Shown piece after piece: positions 1 through 10,366 of a stretch of 64,000 nt of DNA. The notes under the pieces are model-generated. The model worked only from the letters and a program-made list of their open reading frames with translations, made no database searches and was not told the origin of the DNA. Position 1 is the stretch's first letter. Every line of letters starts with the position of its first letter. Origin of the DNA: Chlamydiota bacterium (lineage in GTDB: Bacteria; Chlamydiota; Chlamydiia; Chlamydiales; Rhabdochlamydiaceae); assembly GCA_030916885.1 (NCBI GenBank), contig JAUPVT010000024.1, positions 1 to 64,000 on the forward strand, given 5' to 3'. The translations under genes were made by a program, and so were the position numbers.

Positions 1-1
1 T

Positions 2-112
2 GATCCTATTCCTTTTGCGCTTCTTCTCTTTCACGCTAAGGAAGTAAACAACATACATAATATACCTCTTTTTTCGCAAACCCTTTTCTCTCTTTTATCC
101 GCTTTTTCATAG
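2..112 (+). CDS. possible 3' end of a CDS entering from outside the window (…DPIPFALLLFHAKEVNNIHNIPLFSQTLFSLLSAFS*)
   Basis: Open frame from the window edge to TAG at 110-112; family not recognised. Confidence 0.3.
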   Translation, partial: DPIPFALLLFHAKEVNNIHNIPLFSQTLFSLLSAFS

Positions 113-139
113 AGGAAAAAAATATAAACATTATCGAAT

Positions 140-1399
140 TTAAGTCAAAAAAGGTCTGAGAATTAAATAGCTCAGCATGCCTGTCAGATAGCCAATACCT
201 ACAGGAAGGCTCATTTTTTTAGCATAAGAGAGAAAATCAATCTTTTCGATACCCATAATCGCAACACCTGCTGATGAGCCAATGATTAAAATACTTCCCC
301 CTGTTCCAGCTGCATAAGCAATCATGTGCCAAAAAGAAGAATCCATTGGAAATACTTCTAATGGGTACATGCCCATTGTAGCTGCAACTAAAGGAACGTT
401 ATCTATGATTGCAGAAAAAATACCCAGTAAAGTAGCAATCCAGGTAGGGTTATCAATTGTTTTATTTAACCACTCTGCCGCAATTTTTAGTATTCCAGCA
501 GACTGCAACGCTGCTACAGAGAGTAAAATTCCTAAAAAAAACAATACTCCTGAAGTATCTACTCGAGTCAGCACATGAGGGACCCTTAAATGCTTTCTTT
601 CCTCATGCGGATAGTGCATTAGGTCTGTAACAATCCATAAAAGAGCTAGAGCTAAAATTACTCCCATGAAAGGAGGAAGCCCTGTTAGCCCTTTAAAAAT
701 AGGAACAAAAATCAATCCTCCTATTCCTAAAGAAAAGACAACCTTAGCTCCAGGTTCAGCAGGTTCTACTTTTTGCAAATCAGCAGAAGTGAATTTTCCT
801 TTTAATCTTAAAGAATACCAAATAAGAGGAATGAGCAGCGAGATGATTGATGGAATAATTAAAGCTTTTATTACAGAAAAGCTAGAAAGCTGGCCATTAA
901 TCCAGAGCATTGTAGTTGTGACATCTCCAATTGGCGTCCAAGCACCCCCTGCATTAGCAGCAACTACGACAATACAAACCATTAAGAATCTCTCTTTTCT
1001 ATCAGGGATTAATTTACGTAATAAGGATACGATTAAAATAGTTGTGGTTAGATTATCAAGAACTGCAGAGAGAAAAAATGAAGCAACTGAAATAACCCAT
1101 AACATTTTTCTTTTAGATCTTGTCCTCAATCGGTCTGTAATGATCTTAAAGCCCCGATGAGAATCAATAAGCTCTACTAACGTCATAGCTCCGATTAAAA
1201 AAAAGATAATTTGCGAAATCTCTGAAACGTGATGACCCAAATCGTATAAATCTGACGAAATTTTGCATGACATATAAATCGTCCAGCAAATAGTACCAAT
1301 AAGTAGCGCAACAGCTGTTTTATTCACTTTGATATAATACTCTAAAATAATTGCGAAATACCCCAAGACAAAAACAACTACAATCAGAAAATATTCCAT
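140..1399 (-). CDS. nhaD: NhaD-family Na+/H+ antiporter
   Basis: Multi-TM protein with NhaD-like motifs (SAVLDNLTTTILIVSLLRK, NAGGAWTPIGDVTTTMLW, AIIDNVPLVAATMGMY). Confidence 0.85.
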   Translation of the reverse strand: MEYFLIVVVFVLGYFAIILEYYIKVNKTAVALLIGTICWTIYMSCKISSDLYDLGHHVSEISQIIFFLIGAMTLVELIDSHRGFKIITDRLRTRSKRKMLWVISVASFFLSAVLDNLTTTILIVSLLRKLIPDRKERFLMVCIVVVAANAGGAWTPIGDVTTTMLWINGQLSSFSVIKALIIPSIISLLIPLIWYSLRLKGKFTSADLQKVEPAEPGAKVVFSLGIGGLIFVPIFKGLTGLPPFMGVILALALLWIVTDLMHYPHEERKHLRVPHVLTRVDTSGVLFFLGILLSVAALQSAGILKIAAEWLNKTIDNPTWIATLLGIFSAIIDNVPLVAATMGMYPLEVFPMDSSFWHMIAYAAGTGGSILIIGSSAGVAIMGIEKIDFLSYAKKMSLPVGIGYLTGMLSYLILRPFLT

Positions 1400-1438
1400 T
1401 TTCTTAAAGCTCCTTGATAAAACAAAATTAATAACCTT

Positions 1439-2407
1439 TTAAGTAATTCCCGCTTGAATAATATCATGCATGCGTAAAATGCCTATTACGGTACGATCCT
1501 CCAATACAACAGGTAAAATCGTCATATATTTTTTTGGATCTCTTTGCATAAGAGTCAGAGCATCCCAAGCAAGCAAATCTTGGTTTATAACTACAGTAGA
1601 ACTTGTCATTAAATCCCTCATGGGTTGCTCTAGAGCAGAATCACCCCTTACCTGTAAAGTCCTTCGTAAATCTCCGTCTGTGAAGATTCCCAGTAGTTTT
1701 TTTGTCCCATCTACGATCAAAATTGCTCCACATTTTTTATCAGACAACTCAAACAAAACATCAATGAGTTTATCTGAGGGATCAGCTAGAGGGATCTTTT
1801 GATTACAAATCATTAATTCTTTGACTTTTAATGTCACTTTTTTACCAATAGAACCAGCAGGATGGTTCAGAGAATACTTGATAAGATCAAATTGGTTTTT
1901 ATGCATTAAAGAAATAGCCAGAAGATCTCCAAACAATAACTGCACCATTGTAGAAGTGGTTGGAGCTAAATTAAAAGGACACAATTCTTTTTCAACCGGT
2001 AAATAAATAGATAAATCAGCTAAACGAGAAAGACGTGAATCTAGATTTGAAACAACTGCTATAATGGATGTTTTTCTTTTTTTAGCAAAAGGAATTAGAT
2101 GTAATAGCTCTTCTGTTTCTCCACTACGACTGAATAATATAAGTAGATCCTTCTCAGACAGGATCCCTATATCTCCATGTAAAAAATTAGTGGGAGGAAA
2201 GTATAATGCTTTTGTTCCTGTAGAAATAAGCGTCATTGCAATTTTTTCAGCAATAATCCCACTTTTTCCAACCCCTGTAAGGACTAATAATCCTGATACT
2301 TTGCTGCATTGATTGATTACTTTTTGGAGTTGCTCTAAAGGCAAATTGGTAAAATAATGCGCTAAATATTGTTTCTGTCTATCGAGTATTTCTTGTATTT
2401 GTTGCAT
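1439..2407 (-). CDS. kdsD: arabinose-5-phosphate isomerase (KpsF/GutQ), SIS + CBS domains
   Basis: VLTGVGKSGIIAEKIAMTLISTGT and FSRSGETEELL SIS motifs plus C-terminal CBS pair. Confidence 0.9.
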   Translation of the reverse strand: MQQIQEILDRQKQYLAHYFTNLPLEQLQKVINQCSKVSGLLVLTGVGKSGIIAEKIAMTLISTGTKALYFPPTNFLHGDIGILSEKDLLILFSRSGETEELLHLIPFAKKRKTSIIAVVSNLDSRLSRLADLSIYLPVEKELCPFNLAPTTSTMVQLLFGDLLAISLMHKNQFDLIKYSLNHPAGSIGKKVTLKVKELMICNQKIPLADPSDKLIDVLFELSDKKCGAILIVDGTKKLLGIFTDGDLRRTLQVRGDSALEQPMRDLMTSSTVVINQDLLAWDALTLMQRDPKKYMTILPVVLEDRTVIGILRMHDIIQAGIT

Positions 2408-2472
2408 AAAAACTTTTGTGTTTCTGTATTTGATAGTATATGCACATCCTATTTTTGCTTGAAGTCTTCAAA

Positions 2473-2497
2473 AAAAAGCCGTAAAAGAAGGCTTTTT
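2473..2497 (+). promoter_or_regulatory. 8-bp-stem hairpin with U-rich 3' side in the icd leader
   Basis: AAAAAGCC-GTAAAAGAA-GGCTTTTT, 13 nt before the icd ATG. Confidence 0.45.
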
Positions 2498-2510
2498 AAT
2501 TAAGGTAATA

Positions 2511-3932
2511 ATGAGCAAAAAAATTCCTATAGCAGTAGCTCATGGAGACGGAATTGGTCCTGAAATCATGAAAGCTACCTTACATATTCTACAAGAAGCT
2601 GGTGCCCCTTTAGATATTCATTCTATTGAAATAGGAGAACAAGTATACAATAAAGGCATTCTAACAGGAATTGCATATAACTCTTGGGAAATATTACGTC
2701 ACACAAAAGCTTTTTTAAAAGCGCCTATTACTACTCCCCAAGGCGGTGGGTTGAAAAGCTTAAATGTAACCATTCGCACTACTTTAGGATTGTATGCGAA
2801 TATACGTCCATGCATCTCTTATGCGCCTTTTATTGCTACAAAACACCCTAAAATGGATGTAGTTATTGTAAGAGAAAATGAAGAGGATTTATATGCAGGC
2901 ATTGAATATCGCCAAACGCAGGATGTATATAAATCGCTTAAAATTATTTCTCGTCCTGGTTCAGAAAAAATTATTCGTTACGCTTTTGAATACGCCTCTC
3001 ATCACAATCGAAAAAAAGTAACCTGCTTTACAAAAGACAATATCATGAAATTCTCTGATGGATTATTTCATAAGGTGTTTAATGAAATTGCAAAAGAATA
3101 CCCCCACATTCAGAATGAACACTGGATTGTAGATATCGGAGCAGCTAAATTGGCTGATACCCCGGAAATATTTGATGTCATTGTCATGCCTAATCTTTAT
3201 GGAGATATTCTCTCTGATGTAGCAGCCCAAATTTCTGGGTCAGTTGGAATAGCAGGCTCTGCCAATATTGGTGACAGAGGTGCAATGTTTGAGGCAATTC
3301 ACGGTTCTGCTCCAAGAAGAGCTGGACAAAATGTAGCAAATCCTTCTGCGCTTCTCTTGGGAAGCGTACTCATGCTCCTTTACTTGGAAAAGACCCTATT
3401 AGCAGAAAGAATTCATAATGCATGGTTAAAAACCATAGAAGAGGGTTTTCACACATATGATATTTTTAAAGAGGGAATTAGCAAATATAAAATGGGCACA
3501 CAAGAATTTGCTTTACAGGTAATCAAATTCTTAGATAAAAAACCGCAGCATTTGACCCCTGTAACTTATCAAAATAAGAATAAGTTTCAGACTATTCATA
3601 TTCATTCTCATTCTACTGCTGCTAAAAGAGAGCTCATTGGCGTTGATGTTTTTATCTACACTAATCAAAACCCTATTAAAGCGCTTACAACAAATAAATG
3701 GAATGCGCTTTCGCTACAAATGATCAGCAATAGAGGAGTCAAGATCTGGCCCGATGGGCAACCGGAAACTTTTTGTATTGATCAATGGCGTTTACGTTTC
3801 TTATCTAAAAATAACTTATGCATCACAAAAGAGAGAGTTCTTACTATCTTAGAAGAAGTATCTCAGGCGGGGTTTGATAGCACAGGCACGGAAAACCTTT
3901 ACCTTTTTGATAAAAAGCCCGGCTTCTCTTAA
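2511..3932 (+). CDS. icd: isocitrate dehydrogenase, long type with C-terminal extension
   Basis: HGDGIGPEI, VREN-EEDLYAGIE, GSAPRRAGQNVANP; C-terminal ELIGVDVFIYT…MISNRGVKIWPDG…ETFCIDQWR as in Thermus/Rickettsia-type IDH. Confidence 0.85.
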   Translation: MSKKIPIAVAHGDGIGPEIMKATLHILQEAGAPLDIHSIEIGEQVYNKGILTGIAYNSWEILRHTKAFLKAPITTPQGGGLKSLNVTIRTTLGLYANIRPCISYAPFIATKHPKMDVVIVRENEEDLYAGIEYRQTQDVYKSLKIISRPGSEKIIRYAFEYASHHNRKKVTCFTKDNIMKFSDGLFHKVFNEIAKEYPHIQNEHWIVDIGAAKLADTPEIFDVIVMPNLYGDILSDVAAQISGSVGIAGSANIGDRGAMFEAIHGSAPRRAGQNVANPSALLLGSVLMLLYLEKTLLAERIHNAWLKTIEEGFHTYDIFKEGISKYKMGTQEFALQVIKFLDKKPQHLTPVTYQNKNKFQTIHIHSHSTAAKRELIGVDVFIYTNQNPIKALTTNKWNALSLQMISNRGVKIWPDGQPETFCIDQWRLRFLSKNNLCITKERVLTILEEVSQAGFDSTGTENLYLFDKKPGFS

Positions 3933-3998
3933 ATCAAAAAACAAGTGACCTTTAAGGCCAATAATTTCTTAAAACCTAATTTCTATTTTTTTAGAAGT

Positions 3999-4091
3999 TT
4001 ACCAATGAATTAGAATGTCTTTATTCTTCTCTGACCCAAAAATCTTCTTAAAAGTGATATCATTTTTTGGATCTAAATATCTGGAAAGTAC
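3999..4091 (-). pseudogene. remnant of Rpn-family / PD-(D/E)XK nuclease 'transposase'
   Basis: Minus strand reads VLSRYLDPKNDITFKKIFGSEKNKDILIHW*, typical N-terminus of the Rpn/PDDEXK family, then stops. Confidence 0.6.
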
Positions 4092-4410
4092 GATAACTTT
4101 CAGTCTCTCTCTATACATTCTTTGATTAGACCTATGGGATTATCCCGTTCTAATGAAAAGTAAATAATTGCTAGAATTGCCCCTATTAGCTTTTACAGTT
4201 TTAAATCTTCCCATTGAAGCTAAGGTTTTTTAGGATCAATTGAGGCGTTCCCAGGTTGCTTTCAAATATGTAGACAATATTATATGAGACAAAGCGGGTA
4301 TTGTATAATGGGTTGCATAACCCATCATCTGCCCTAAAAGACGACAGTAAGATACAAAATGACTAAAATTTAATTTCACTTCTTTCTTTGCAACCAACTC
4401 TTACTTAAAA

Positions 4411-5574
4411 TTAGAGCCCTTTATCCATTTCTAAGTAATGCTTTAGTGCATTTAAGAAAGCACAACCATACATACCATCGAGTACACGATGATCAAAGGT
4501 TAAAGAAAGATTAACCATATAACAAATAGCAAGGCTATCGTCTTCTCGAGGAACCACTTTTCTATAGCTAGCTCCTACACCAATAATAGCAACTTCAGGA
4601 TATCTAATGATAGGAATTCCAATTTGCACGCCAGACATACCAAAATTTGTAATGGTAATTGTACCTTCGGTTACATCACTAGGAACTAATTTTCCCTTCC
4701 GAGCTTTTTGAGATAAATCGCTGATTCCTTGAGCAATTTTTGGAAGAGGTAACTCTTGAGCTGCTTTTAAAACAGGCACCAGCAATCCCTGTTCAACACT
4801 AACTGCAATCCCCAAATTAATAAATCTCTTCATTAAAATGGTATCATTATCTAGAGAAGAATTTAATAGAGGAAATTCTTGAAGAGCCCTAACTAAAGCT
4901 CTAGCAATAAAACTAGTTAAGGTAAGTTTTGCGTTATATTTTTCCAAAAAACTCTGTTTTTCTTTTTGGATACATTTCATAATATCTGTAATATCTATTT
5001 CTGTAATCAGTGTAGCATGAGGTGCTTGATAAAAAGAGCGAACCATATTATCCGCTATCGCCTTGCGCATGCCGGTCATCTGTAATCTTTCTATAGGCTG
5101 TAAAGAGCTTTCTTCGTTTTTAGTTCTTTTTTCTAAATAAAGCTCTAAATCTCTCTTGGTGATCCTCCCTCCAGACCCTGTGCCTATAATTTTTTGCAAT
5201 TCTTCTAGATTTAGTTTATTTTTCCTAGCCAATCGTAAAAGAGCAGGTGAAAAAAAATCTTGATTTTTCTCGGCACTGATTGAAATTGGAGAAGGATTAT
5301 CGTTTTCTAGACTTTTTTTTATTTGTATACCTTCTGTAGAAATAATCGCTAAAATCTCTCCTACTTGAACATCTTGATCCACTTCTGCACAAATTTCTTG
5401 TAAAACGCCTTTTGCAGGTGAGGGAATCTCACTATTGATTTTATCAGTGGAAACTTCTAATAATGGCTCATCTAATTGAACCACTTCTCCTACTTTCTTA
5501 AACCATTGCACTACAGTAGCGTTATGAATACTCTCCCCTAGTTTAGGTAATAGTACTTTTATCTCTTCACTCAT
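4411..5574 (-). CDS. 2-oxo acid dehydrogenase E2 (dihydrolipoamide acyltransferase)
   Basis: Lipoyl domain (EVSTDKINSEI), E3-binding segment, catalytic FDHRVLDG. Confidence 0.88.
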   Translation of the reverse strand: MSEEIKVLLPKLGESIHNATVVQWFKKVGEVVQLDEPLLEVSTDKINSEIPSPAKGVLQEICAEVDQDVQVGEILAIISTEGIQIKKSLENDNPSPISISAEKNQDFFSPALLRLARKNKLNLEELQKIIGTGSGGRITKRDLELYLEKRTKNEESSLQPIERLQMTGMRKAIADNMVRSFYQAPHATLITEIDITDIMKCIQKEKQSFLEKYNAKLTLTSFIARALVRALQEFPLLNSSLDNDTILMKRFINLGIAVSVEQGLLVPVLKAAQELPLPKIAQGISDLSQKARKGKLVPSDVTEGTITITNFGMSGVQIGIPIIRYPEVAIIGVGASYRKVVPREDDSLAICYMVNLSLTFDHRVLDGMYGCAFLNALKHYLEMDKGL

Positions 5575-5583
5575 CGATGCCCT

Positions 5584-6651
5584 TTAATTTGAGAAACTTT
5601 CTATTTTACCTAACATCTCTTGCCAGATAGTATGTCCTGCTACAACCTCTAATTCTACACGTAAAGCAATTACAGGTATACAGCATCCAAAAGAAGATAA
5701 TTTAACCCAATCCTTTTCTGTACATAAAATCATTTCTGCTGCTTTATCCTTACACCTTTTAGCAAATAAATTAAGCTCTTTTAACTCAAAAGGCATATGG
5801 TCCGGTAGAAGTACATGCTCTACAATACTACATCCTATTTCCCTTACAGTTTGTAAAAAACGCTCTGGCCTCCCTAGAGCACAAAATATTCCTACTTTTT
5901 TTCCAGCTACTTGCTGAGGATTGCAAACAACTACTTTCATACCAATAACTGGAGCTAAACTATATAAAGATATTTTTTTTATTAATTTTTCATACTGACA
6001 GGCCGAATCAACATGATTGGCAATAATCCAATCAGCTCGATGTAATTGAGCAGGAGTATCACGCAATAAACCACTTGGCAAAAACTTTTTTTGACCAAAA
6101 GGATCTTTTGCATCAATCATAATAATTTCTAGATTGCGCGCTAAACTTCGATATTGCATCCCATCGTCTAGTAGTAAACACTGCATTTTTTCAGCAACTG
6201 CTTTACATCCACTCTCAATACGATTTTTGCCAACCCAAATAGGCACTGAGGTTGTCTTTGCTAAAAGATAAGGTTCATCTCCACAATATTGAACCGGTAG
6301 AGTACATCCTTTTCCGTCAGAAATTTTTTCTACTCTCCCAGAGGCTTCAATTTTTGAAAGAAATCCTCTTGTAAGAATAGCTAATCTGATTTTTGGATCA
6401 AGATGCTTTACGAGTTTTTGAATCAGCGGCGTTTTACCGGTTCCTCCAGCTGCAATGTTTCCAATGCTGACTACAAAAGTAGGTAGCTTATATACTCTGC
6501 GAAAGCCCCTATCATAAGCTAAATGTCTTAAACGTACCCCTAACGAAAAAAAAATACTTATCAAAAAAAAGAAAGGAGTAAGAAAAAAAGGTTTTTTTTC
6601 TCTTTGAATTACTCGAAATACATATCGTCTTAAATGTTTAAGGAGAAACAC
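5584..6651 (-). CDS. lpxK: tetraacyldisaccharide 4'-kinase
   Basis: SIGNIAAGGTGKTPL P-loop, LLLDDGMQYR; overlaps gmhA. Confidence 0.9.
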   Translation of the reverse strand: MFLLKHLRRYVFRVIQREKKPFFLTPFFFLISIFFSLGVRLRHLAYDRGFRRVYKLPTFVVSIGNIAAGGTGKTPLIQKLVKHLDPKIRLAILTRGFLSKIEASGRVEKISDGKGCTLPVQYCGDEPYLLAKTTSVPIWVGKNRIESGCKAVAEKMQCLLLDDGMQYRSLARNLEIIMIDAKDPFGQKKFLPSGLLRDTPAQLHRADWIIANHVDSACQYEKLIKKISLYSLAPVIGMKVVVCNPQQVAGKKVGIFCALGRPERFLQTVREIGCSIVEHVLLPDHMPFELKELNLFAKRCKDKAAEMILCTEKDWVKLSSFGCCIPVIALRVELEVVAGHTIWQEMLGKIESFSN

Positions 6652-7240
6652 AAATAGCTCTTGGCTCCGTTTGAAAAAGTAGTGTCTCTACTTGTTCTAT
6701 AATAATATGAATAGCAGTCATATGGGCTTCTTGAATCCGATCTGAGAACTCAAATCCAGAAACGACCCATTCCAGATCAGACATTCCTTTTAGCTTTCCT
6801 CCTGTCTTACCAAGAAACGCAATTGTTTTTAGACCTTTTTTTTGTGCTGTTAACATAGCTTTAAATAGGTTGATAGAATTACCACTTGTTGTTAAAGCGA
6901 TAAATAGATCTTCTGGTTTAGCTAAAGCCTCTATTGCTCTTGCAAAAACAAAATCAAATCCCATATCATTTGCTGTACAACTTAAATGACCTGGATCGCT
7001 TAAAGCAATAGCTGGTAGAGCTTTTCTTGCATAACGAAATTGTCCTGTTAACTCCTCTGCAAAATGCATGGCATCACATAAACTTCCTCCATTACCCGCA
7101 ATCAATAATTTACCACCTTTTGTAAAACACTCAGCAATTAATTGACTGGCATTTTCGATAAAGCTCATGCTTTTTTCTTCTTTTAAAAGTATAATAGCAC
7201 GTATTGCTTCATCAACTGCATACTCGATTTCTTTTTGCAT
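6638..7240 (-). CDS. gmhA: sedoheptulose-7-phosphate isomerase
   Basis: LLIAGNGGSLCDAMHFAEELTGQFR SIS motif. Confidence 0.88.
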   Translation of the reverse strand: MQKEIEYAVDEAIRAIILLKEEKSMSFIENASQLIAECFTKGGKLLIAGNGGSLCDAMHFAEELTGQFRYARKALPAIALSDPGHLSCTANDMGFDFVFARAIEALAKPEDLFIALTTSGNSINLFKAMLTAQKKGLKTIAFLGKTGGKLKGMSDLEWVVSGFEFSDRIQEAHMTAIHIIIEQVETLLFQTEPRAICVSP

Positions 7241-7321
7241 AATAAATTACTCTTTTTATGAGGCAATTATAAAAGAGCTCTTGTATTATAGTAAACCTAC
7301 TTAAAGCATTTTTTAACAATC

Positions 7322-8335
7322 ATGATCTTATTATATCCCCCTGTAAAAATCGCTGTTATCGGAGCTACCGGTATTGTTGGAAGAGAAGTATTGAATCTTT
7401 TAGAAAAACGTCATTTTCCCATTGAAATGCTGCGCTGTTTTGCTTCTTTAGATTCAGAAGGCAGATCCATTCTATTTTCTGGAGAAAATATTCCGTTAGA
7501 AACTCTTTCCGAAGATAAATTACACAACATTGACCTAGCTATTTTTTGCACAAAAAAAGAGATTTCCAGTAAATGGATTCCCTATTTTACTAGACAAAAG
7601 ACCATTGTAATCGATAATAGCTCTGCTTTTAGACTTGATCCAGAGGTGCCTCTTATCATTCCAGAGATTAATCTAAAAACGCTAGCTAAACATCGTTATA
7701 TTATTGCTTCTCCTAATTGTTCTGCATCGATCATGTTAATGGCTCTTTTTCCCCTGCATCAGTACATTCCTATCCAAAGAATTCAGGCAGCTACTTACCA
7801 AGCGGTTAGCGGCGCTGGATTTCACGCTATGCAAGAATTAACCTCTGCTACACAAGCTGCATTAGAAAAAAAGCCCCATACACCAAAAATGTTACCTTTC
7901 CCATCTGCTTTTAATCTATTTTTGCACAACTCTACACTAAATGCAGATGGCTATGTTGACGAAGAGCTAAAAATGTTACAAGAAACTCGAAAAATTCTTT
8001 CTAATCCTCATATTCAGGTAAATGCAACCTGTGTACGTGTTCCTGTTTTACGAGCACATTCTCAGGCCTTAAATGTCACATTTACTCAAGAGATCTGTCC
8101 GAAAAAAGCTTATGAGCTTTTAGAGAATGCTCCTGGTGTAAAAGTATATGAAAAACGCTCAAAGAATCGCTTTCCTATGCCTATTGATGCCGCAGAGCAA
8201 GACGATGTCTACTGCGGAAGAATCAGAAAAGATCTTTCCTGTGCTAATACACTAGATCTTTGGGTGGTAGGTGATCAAATATTAAAAGGAGCCGCTTTAA
8301 ATGCTGTACAAATCGCAGAACATCTTTTAAAATAA
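7322..8335 (+). CDS. asd: aspartate-semialdehyde dehydrogenase
   Basis: VIGATGIVGREVL, ASPNCSASIM catalytic Cys region, RVPVLRAHS. Confidence 0.92.
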   Translation: MILLYPPVKIAVIGATGIVGREVLNLLEKRHFPIEMLRCFASLDSEGRSILFSGENIPLETLSEDKLHNIDLAIFCTKKEISSKWIPYFTRQKTIVIDNSSAFRLDPEVPLIIPEINLKTLAKHRYIIASPNCSASIMLMALFPLHQYIPIQRIQAATYQAVSGAGFHAMQELTSATQAALEKKPHTPKMLPFPSAFNLFLHNSTLNADGYVDEELKMLQETRKILSNPHIQVNATCVRVPVLRAHSQALNVTFTQEICPKKAYELLENAPGVKVYEKRSKNRFPMPIDAAEQDDVYCGRIRKDLSCANTLDLWVVGDQILKGAALNAVQIAEHLLK

Positions 8336-8368
8336 AGTACCTTTTTAAAAAAATTACAGGACAAAAAA

Positions 8369-8902
8369 ATGCAGTTATTTTTTACCTATGGAGTAATATT
8401 AGCTCTATTCTCTTGTTCTTTTGCTTGCTCCTCTTCTAAAGATCAGTCGCTTTCTAAAGAATCCTTGCTAAATTGTGAAAAAATAGCAGACACCATTACG
8501 GAAAAGACAGCAGAAAAATTGAAAGAGCAAAAAAACCTTTATTTAGTAACAACAGGTAGAGTGACGAAAGATGATATACGGATGATGTTAATGGGGTTTC
8601 ATCTCTACCAAGAAGTGGATTTAAAAGAAGCTAGGGAATTGCTTATCTATGCTGTCAATGAGTATTTGTTAGATATTAATAACAATGAAGAGGTAAGACC
8701 CTGTCTTCATGAATATCCTTTTACCGCAAAAAACGTAGAGATAAGAATTTGGATTTATAAGCCAGATAGTATTAAGATTAGTTATATCTCAGCCATTGAT
8801 GGAATTTTAACTTTTGATCTTCCTGAAACAAGACAGACCATTTGCAAGGAGTCTTATGAGGAAGCTTTACAAACTGTTTTTTCTCAAGGAAATGATAACT
8901 AA
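8369..8902 (+). CDS. putative lipoprotein, unknown function
   Basis: Signal peptide followed by Cys-Ser-rich lipobox-like segment. Confidence 0.6.
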   Translation: MQLFFTYGVILALFSCSFACSSSKDQSLSKESLLNCEKIADTITEKTAEKLKEQKNLYLVTTGRVTKDDIRMMLMGFHLYQEVDLKEARELLIYAVNEYLLDINNNEEVRPCLHEYPFTAKNVEIRIWIYKPDSIKISYISAIDGILTFDLPETRQTICKESYEEALQTVFSQGNDN

Positions 8903-9552
8903 AGCAATTCCTGCCAATCCGATAGCATTTCTTCACATATAATCACTTCTTGTGTGATAGGATGAGGAAAGCTCATACACGCATGATGCAGTGCGATTTT
9001 CTGCTTGGGTAACTGTTTCTTGCTACCATATCTGACATCTCCTGCAATAGGAGAGCTTATAGAGGAAAACTGTGCACGAATCTGATGATACCGCCCTGTG
9101 TGTAGCTTTATTTTCACTAATGAAAAATCTCCCTTCTCAGTTATAATGGAATACTCAAGCTGAGCTAATTTCCCTTGGATATGGTTAGATTTTACTATCT
9201 TAGCGCGATGATTTACATGGGTTAATGTATGTTCTAACTCCTTTAAAGCTTTTAGCTTTTTACCCGTTTCTACCCAGGCAAAATACGTTTTATTCATTTG
9301 CTTTTCACGCATACTCTGCTGCAGCCGAGTAAGAGCTTTAGATGTTCTTGCAAATAAAACCAAACCGCTAACGGGCTTATCTAAACGATGTATACACTCT
9401 AGATAAACTCCTCCTGGTTTTTTATATTCTTTTTTAATCCAGGCTTTTGCTAAATCGGTTAAATTATCTTTTATGGGATAGTGAGGTTGCGTACTTAAAC
9501 CAGCAGGTTTCACAACTACTAAAACATGATTATCTGAGAAAATGATCTGCAT
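8899..9552 (-). CDS. RluA-family pseudouridine synthase
   Basis: HRLDKPVSGLVLFART, GRYHQIRAQF; start adjusted to MQIIFSDNHVLVV. Confidence 0.88.
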   Translation of the reverse strand: MQIIFSDNHVLVVVKPAGLSTQPHYPIKDNLTDLAKAWIKKEYKKPGGVYLECIHRLDKPVSGLVLFARTSKALTRLQQSMREKQMNKTYFAWVETGKKLKALKELEHTLTHVNHRAKIVKSNHIQGKLAQLEYSIITEKGDFSLVKIKLHTGRYHQIRAQFSSISSPIAGDVRYGSKKQLPKQKIALHHACMSFPHPITQEVIICEEMLSDWQELL

Positions 9553-10366
9553 TTTTTCCTTTGCGTTGTCGAATAACTTCATATAATAAGAGTGTAGTAG
9601 CTGTTGCTACATTCAGAGAGTCCGCTATGCCATGCATAGGGATACGAACACAAATATCAGCTTGCTCCATCCAAAAATCAGACAGCCCCAACTGTTCGGT
9701 GCCAACAGCAATTGCAACAGGACCTGTTAGATCTACTTGAGTAAAATCTTGAGAAGCAGAAGGAGTTGCAGCAATAATTTTAATTTTAAGTTCACGCATT
9801 AAATCTAAAACCTCTTGACTTGTAGCTTCTACTACTGAAGTGGTGAATAATGTTCCTGTGCTAGCGCGTATAACATTTGGGTTATAGATATCTGTACAGC
9901 GATCACATACAATTACTCCATCTACTCCTGCTGCATCTGCTGAACGCAAAATAGTGCCCAGGTTTCCTGGTTTTTCAATTGCCTCAGCAATGACCACAAA
10001 AGCTGTAGGGCTAAATGAAACAGAGCGAAGTAGACAATGCATTTGCTCTGCTATAGCTACAAGCCCATCTGGACGATCCCTGTAAGAGATTTTTTTAAAA
10101 ATAGATTCAGAGCAAGAGTAGATCAGAGCTTGATCTTTCTTAATTTGTTTAATCAACGCTTTCTCATTTGTTCCTAAAAATAAAGCAGGGCAAATAAATA
10201 AAGAGACAATCTTTACCCTACCTTGCACAGCTCTAGATAATTCCCGATATCCCTCAATGAGAAAAAGATTTGTTTGATTACGTGTCCTTCGATTTCCTAA
10301 TTGCATCGCTAGCTTAACCTTAGGATTTTGCTTGCTTGTAATTTCTTCTATCATGGTAACCACCAA
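9530..10366 (-). CDS. TrmH/SpoU-family RNA 2'-O-methyltransferase
   Basis: EAIEKPGNLGTILRSADAAGVDGVI, VGTEQLGLS, IPMHGIADSLNVATA. Confidence 0.9.
   Translation of the reverse strand: MVVTMIEEITSKQNPKVKLAMQLGNRRTRNQTNLFLIEGYRELSRAVQGRVKIVSLFICPALFLGTNEKALIKQIKKDQALIYSCSESIFKKISYRDRPDGLVAIAEQMHCLLRSVSFSPTAFVVIAEAIEKPGNLGTILRSADAAGVDGVIVCDRCTDIYNPNVIRASTGTLFTTSVVEATSQEVLDLMRELKIKIIAATPSASQDFTQVDLTGPVAIAVGTEQLGLSDFWMEQADICVRIPMHGIADSLNVATATTLLLYEVIRQRKGKNADHFLR

Noticed and set aside
666-1160. 164-aa plus-strand ORF antisense to nhaD
   Set aside because: Antisense shadow of a well-supported coding gene, as are 324-578, 1470-1802, 10879-11100, 21379-21561, 25015-25326, 35397-35702, 57186-57557 and similar track ORFs.
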